This document shows positions 2,868 through 5,177 of a DNA stretch of 5,177 bases, one piece after another. The position numbers and the translations under genes are program-made. Source of the stretch: Eubacterium sp. CAG:786. GTDB lineage: Bacteria > Bacillota > Clostridia > Oscillospirales > Ruminococcaceae. Where the stretch lies: NCBI GenBank assembly GCA_000432175.1, contig HF989506.1, positions 1 through 5,177 of the forward strand, in the 5' to 3' direction. The notes under the pieces were generated by a model that worked only from the letters and a program-made list of their open reading frames with translations, made no database searches and had not been told where the DNA came from. Numbering within the stretch: position 1 is the stretch's first letter; each line of letters starts with the position of its first letter.

Positions 2868-5177
2868 ATGAAAAAGAAAGCTACGCTTATCACGGCGCTT
2901 GCACTTGCAGCAAGCATTCTTACGGGGTGCGCGGGCAGTGATAACGGTTCTTCCGAGAAAAACAGCTCCTCCGCTTCTGCGGGAAAAAACACCTCGGCTG
3001 ACTCCGCAGGTGTATCTACGGAAAGTGGGCAGAATCCCGCCGAAGAAGTGCAGGTCGAGGATTGTACGCTAATCAAGGCGGAGGGTATGGACGCCGAAGT
3101 CCAATCCGCCTCTTTAGTGGGGTATTGCGCGCAAACCGATACATATTACGCCGCGCCCAATTACAGCGGCGGCAATTCGTTCGAGCAGGGTATCATGATA
3201 CTGAACTCCGACTTTTCTGTAAAGGAAAAAATTGACGGGGTAATCTCGGCGTATCCCATTTACGGCATAATACATTACATGGATAACGACGGGAATTACT
3301 TCCTACGTATCAAGGATAAGGAATACAGTGTTGATTATGGCAAGGTTTTTTTGAGCGACGGCGTTGTGATATATAACCAAACCTATTATTCCTTTAACGG
3401 CGACAAGCTCGACCTGCCGTACCACGGTGAATTTTACGACGGCAAATGCATTTTCTACGAGAAGAAAGACGACGCATATTTTTGCATGGACCTGAAAGGA
3501 AATATCACCGACATTACCGAAAAGGTAAAGCCCATAACAAATAACGGCAGCTCAATCATTATCGCTTCTATCGAGGACAAGTATTATGTGGACTATTACG
3601 GTCAGTGGTTTTACACAGACGGTACTCTGGTAAAGAAAACGTCCGCAATGTACTACGGAACGCCTGTCAGGGGCAGCGACGGAAAGTACAGCAACGGCAG
3701 CGTGGTTAAAACAAGAGCCGAAAGCAGCTATTCTATCGACAATGGGTATTATTATTTTTACATCGACCTTGCTAACGATGAAGAACCGATTGCCGCGGAC
3801 GCAACACATTATCGGTATGACTGGGGCGGACCTTATTTACTGAGTTCGGCAGGCGACAGTTATTGGGTAGGCGAATTCCCTATTGCATATGGAATAAGCG
3901 AGTTTCATAACGGGATTGCGCTTATGCTTGATATGGACTACAACCTCTATTTTGTAAACAGCAGCTATGAACAAATATCGGACACGCTCTTTACAATTAC
4001 AGGCGACGACAGAAACGACGAATACGGCAAGGTTATCAATAACGCCTATATTGGCAGCGGCAAGTTTACGTTCAAAGCCAACGGCGAAACATATCTTATA
4101 AGCGCCGGCGGAAGCGACTATTACGACAATAACGCGCCCAAAGCTTCTGATACAGCGCAGGAAGAAACCGAGTCCTCAGCGCCAGTGGAAAGCGAGCAGA
4201 AGCCCGCAGAGGAAACAAAGCCACAGAACAATTTCCCGCAGAACGTGAAGTACAATGTTACAAAAACTCCGTTTGCCGCATATATGGATGAAGGAATCGA
4301 TACATGGTACAGTATAGAGGGATATTCCGCCGAGTACGATGTATATTATGCTACACAGAGTTCTTGGGATGGAGCTTCTTTATCTTCTTTAAAAACGAAC
4401 TACGTAATATTAAACAGCGACTATTCTGTTAAAGAAACACTCGACGATGTAAAATCGTGGTATCCGCTTTATGACACAATTTATTATAAGGATAAAGACG
4501 GAAACCGCGTTCTGCGAATCAAGGACAAAGAATACCCCGTTGAAAAGGGTAAAGTCACCATAAGCGACGGCGTTATCATTCAGAACGAAACGTACTATTC
4601 TATGGACGGCGACAAGCTCGACCTGCCGTATCACGGCGAGTTCTACGACGGAAAGTGCTTCTACACCGAGGGCGGAAAGACGCTTTGCATGGACATGAAC
4701 GGCAACGTCACCGACTACACCGAGAAAGTAAAGCCCATAACCGACGCGGGCTATGACGTAGCCGCCTTAATCGACGACAAGTATTATGTGGACAGCAATA
4801 GACGCTGGTACTCCTTAGACGGCACAAACCTAAAGGTGTACGGAAAGCCTTACAAGGGCAGCGACGGAAAATACATCAACGGAAACCAGGCGAGAACCAA
4901 GAACGTAGACGAATACGGGCAAGTAACAAAATGCGGTGTAATTGACCTTGCTTCCGGCGAAATGCTATACGATTTTAATGATACGAATATGCGCTATGAA
5001 TGGGGCGCAGATTCTGTATGGGTAAGGGAAAATGGCAATTACAAACTGTGGTACAATTGGGAAAACAAAACTCAAACTGCATATGCGCTGAGCGAGTTCT
5101 ATAACGGCGTTGCCCTGACGCTTGACAAGGATATGAACATCTATTTTGTAAACTACAACTACGATAAGATATCGGAC
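2868..5177 (+). CDS. Large repeat-containing cell-surface lipoprotein, 3'-truncated by the window edge
   Basis: The frame is open from the ATG at 2868 to the last base (770 codons, no stop), so the C-terminus is missing. The ribosome binding site GAGGTG (2855-2860) overlaps the stop codon of the preceding gene, with 7 bases to the ATG. This implies one operon and probably coupled translation. Residues 1-20 are a signal peptide with canonical lipobox LTG|C, lipidated at C21. Residues 22-62 are a Ser/Ala/Gly/Asn-rich linker. Two homologous modules follow, about 74-424 and 473 to the window edge, joined by a Glu/Pro/Ser/Gln-rich linker (426-458). Each is rich in Tyr, Asp and Gly with recurrent short strand-turn patterns (TYYS..GDKLDLPYHGEFYDGK, DKYYVD), which suggests all-beta, perhaps beta-propeller, folds; that is inference. 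Each also has a DxDGN turn (DNDGN, DKDGN). I do not recognise the family. By comparison with the first module, roughly 50 more residues would complete the second. It is a likely surface-exposed binding protein, phase-varied with its neighbour. Confidence 0.88.
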   Translation, partial: MKKKATLITALALAASILTGCAGSDNGSSEKNSSSASAGKNTSADSAGVSTESGQNPAEEVQVEDCTLIKAEGMDAEVQSASLVGYCAQTDTYYAAPNYSGGNSFEQGIMILNSDFSVKEKIDGVISAYPIYGIIHYMDNDGNYFLRIKDKEYSVDYGKVFLSDGVVIYNQTYYSFNGDKLDLPYHGEFYDGKCIFYEKKDDAYFCMDLKGNITDITEKVKPITNNGSSIIIASIEDKYYVDYYGQWFYTDGTLVKKTSAMYYGTPVRGSDGKYSNGSVVKTRAESSYSIDNGYYYFYIDLANDEEPIAADATHYRYDWGGPYLLSSAGDSYWVGEFPIAYGISEFHNGIALMLDMDYNLYFVNSSYEQISDTLFTITGDDRNDEYGKVINNAYIGSGKFTFKANGETYLISAGGSDYYDNNAPKASDTAQEETESSAPVESEQKPAEETKPQNNFPQNVKYNVTKTPFAAYMDEGIDTWYSIEGYSAEYDVYYATQSSWDGASLSSLKTNYVILNSDYSVKETLDDVKSWYPLYDTIYYKDKDGNRVLRIKDKEYPVEKGKVTISDGVIIQNETYYSMDGDKLDLPYHGEFYDGKCFYTEGGKTLCMDMNGNVTDYTEKVKPITDAGYDVAALIDDKYYVDSNRRWYSLDGTNLKVYGKPYKGSDGKYINGNQARTKNVDEYGQVTKCGVIDLASGEMLYDFNDTNMRYEWGADSVWVRENGNYKLWYNWENKTQTAYALSEFYNGVALTLDKDMNIYFVNYNYDKISD
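3087..4139 (+). repeat. Tandem module 1 of the large lipoprotein
   Basis: Residues about 74-424. Residues 110-194 align without gaps to 513-597 of the second copy, with 60 of 85 identical by my count. The match continues through VKPIT, DKYYVD, GSDGKY and SEF(H/Y)NG to the end of the window, with small indels (the offset drifts from 403 to 398 residues). DNA identity persists locally: 3397-3421 matches 4606-4630 exactly, and 3576-3593 matches 4776-4793 exactly. Confidence 0.85.
4284..5177 (+). repeat. Tandem module 2 of the large lipoprotein (cut by the window edge)
   Basis: Residues about 473-770, homologous to module 1 from the MD..(V/I)-GY stretch onward. The sequence ends at the ISD that corresponds to residues 370-372 of module 1, so the last roughly 50 residues of this copy lie outside the window. 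The N-terminal edge (473-512) is the most diverged part, and the centre is the most conserved. Confidence 0.82.

Overview
The window reads as part of a Gram-positive, Clostridia-like (Bacillota) chromosome. The reasons are strong AGGAG-type ribosome binding sites, a consensus sigma-A-type promoter, two lipobox signal peptides followed by Ser/Thr/Glu-rich linkers, and a XerC/D-sized tyrosine recombinase. A gut Ruminococcus/Oscillospiraceae-type host is a guess from overall look, not a demonstrated assignment.

Layout, all genes on the + strand. (1) 3-629: the 3' part of an AT-rich, unrecognised gene entering from the left, closed by an intrinsic terminator (631-660). (2) 692-1552: a complete tyrosine recombinase with all six catalytic residues. 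(3) 1536-1751: an apparent invertible promoter element. Two identical 26-bp sites (1536-1561 and 1726-1751) lie in inverted orientation around 164 bp. Each site is nearly palindromic, with 10-bp arms around an asymmetric TAAC/GTTA core. The recombinase stop codon lies inside the left site. The segment holds one excellent promoter (TTGCAA, 17 bp, TGaTATAAT) on the minus strand, pointing away from the downstream genes. (4) 1816-2856 and 2868-5177: two tightly spaced lipoprotein genes, the second running off the right edge and built from two tandem copies of a module of about 350 residues.

How the parts likely work together (inference): the recombinase inverts the 164-bp segment. In the orientation given here the promoter fires leftward, antisense to the recombinase, and the lipoprotein pair has no convincing promoter of its own (OFF). 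Inversion would place the promoter's start about 118 nt upstream of the first lipoprotein start codon (ON). This would be a self-contained phase-variation switch for surface lipoproteins: recombinase, its sites, promoter and target operon side by side. The architecture matches known invertible-promoter switches, but the lipoproteins and this particular site sequence are not ones I recognise.
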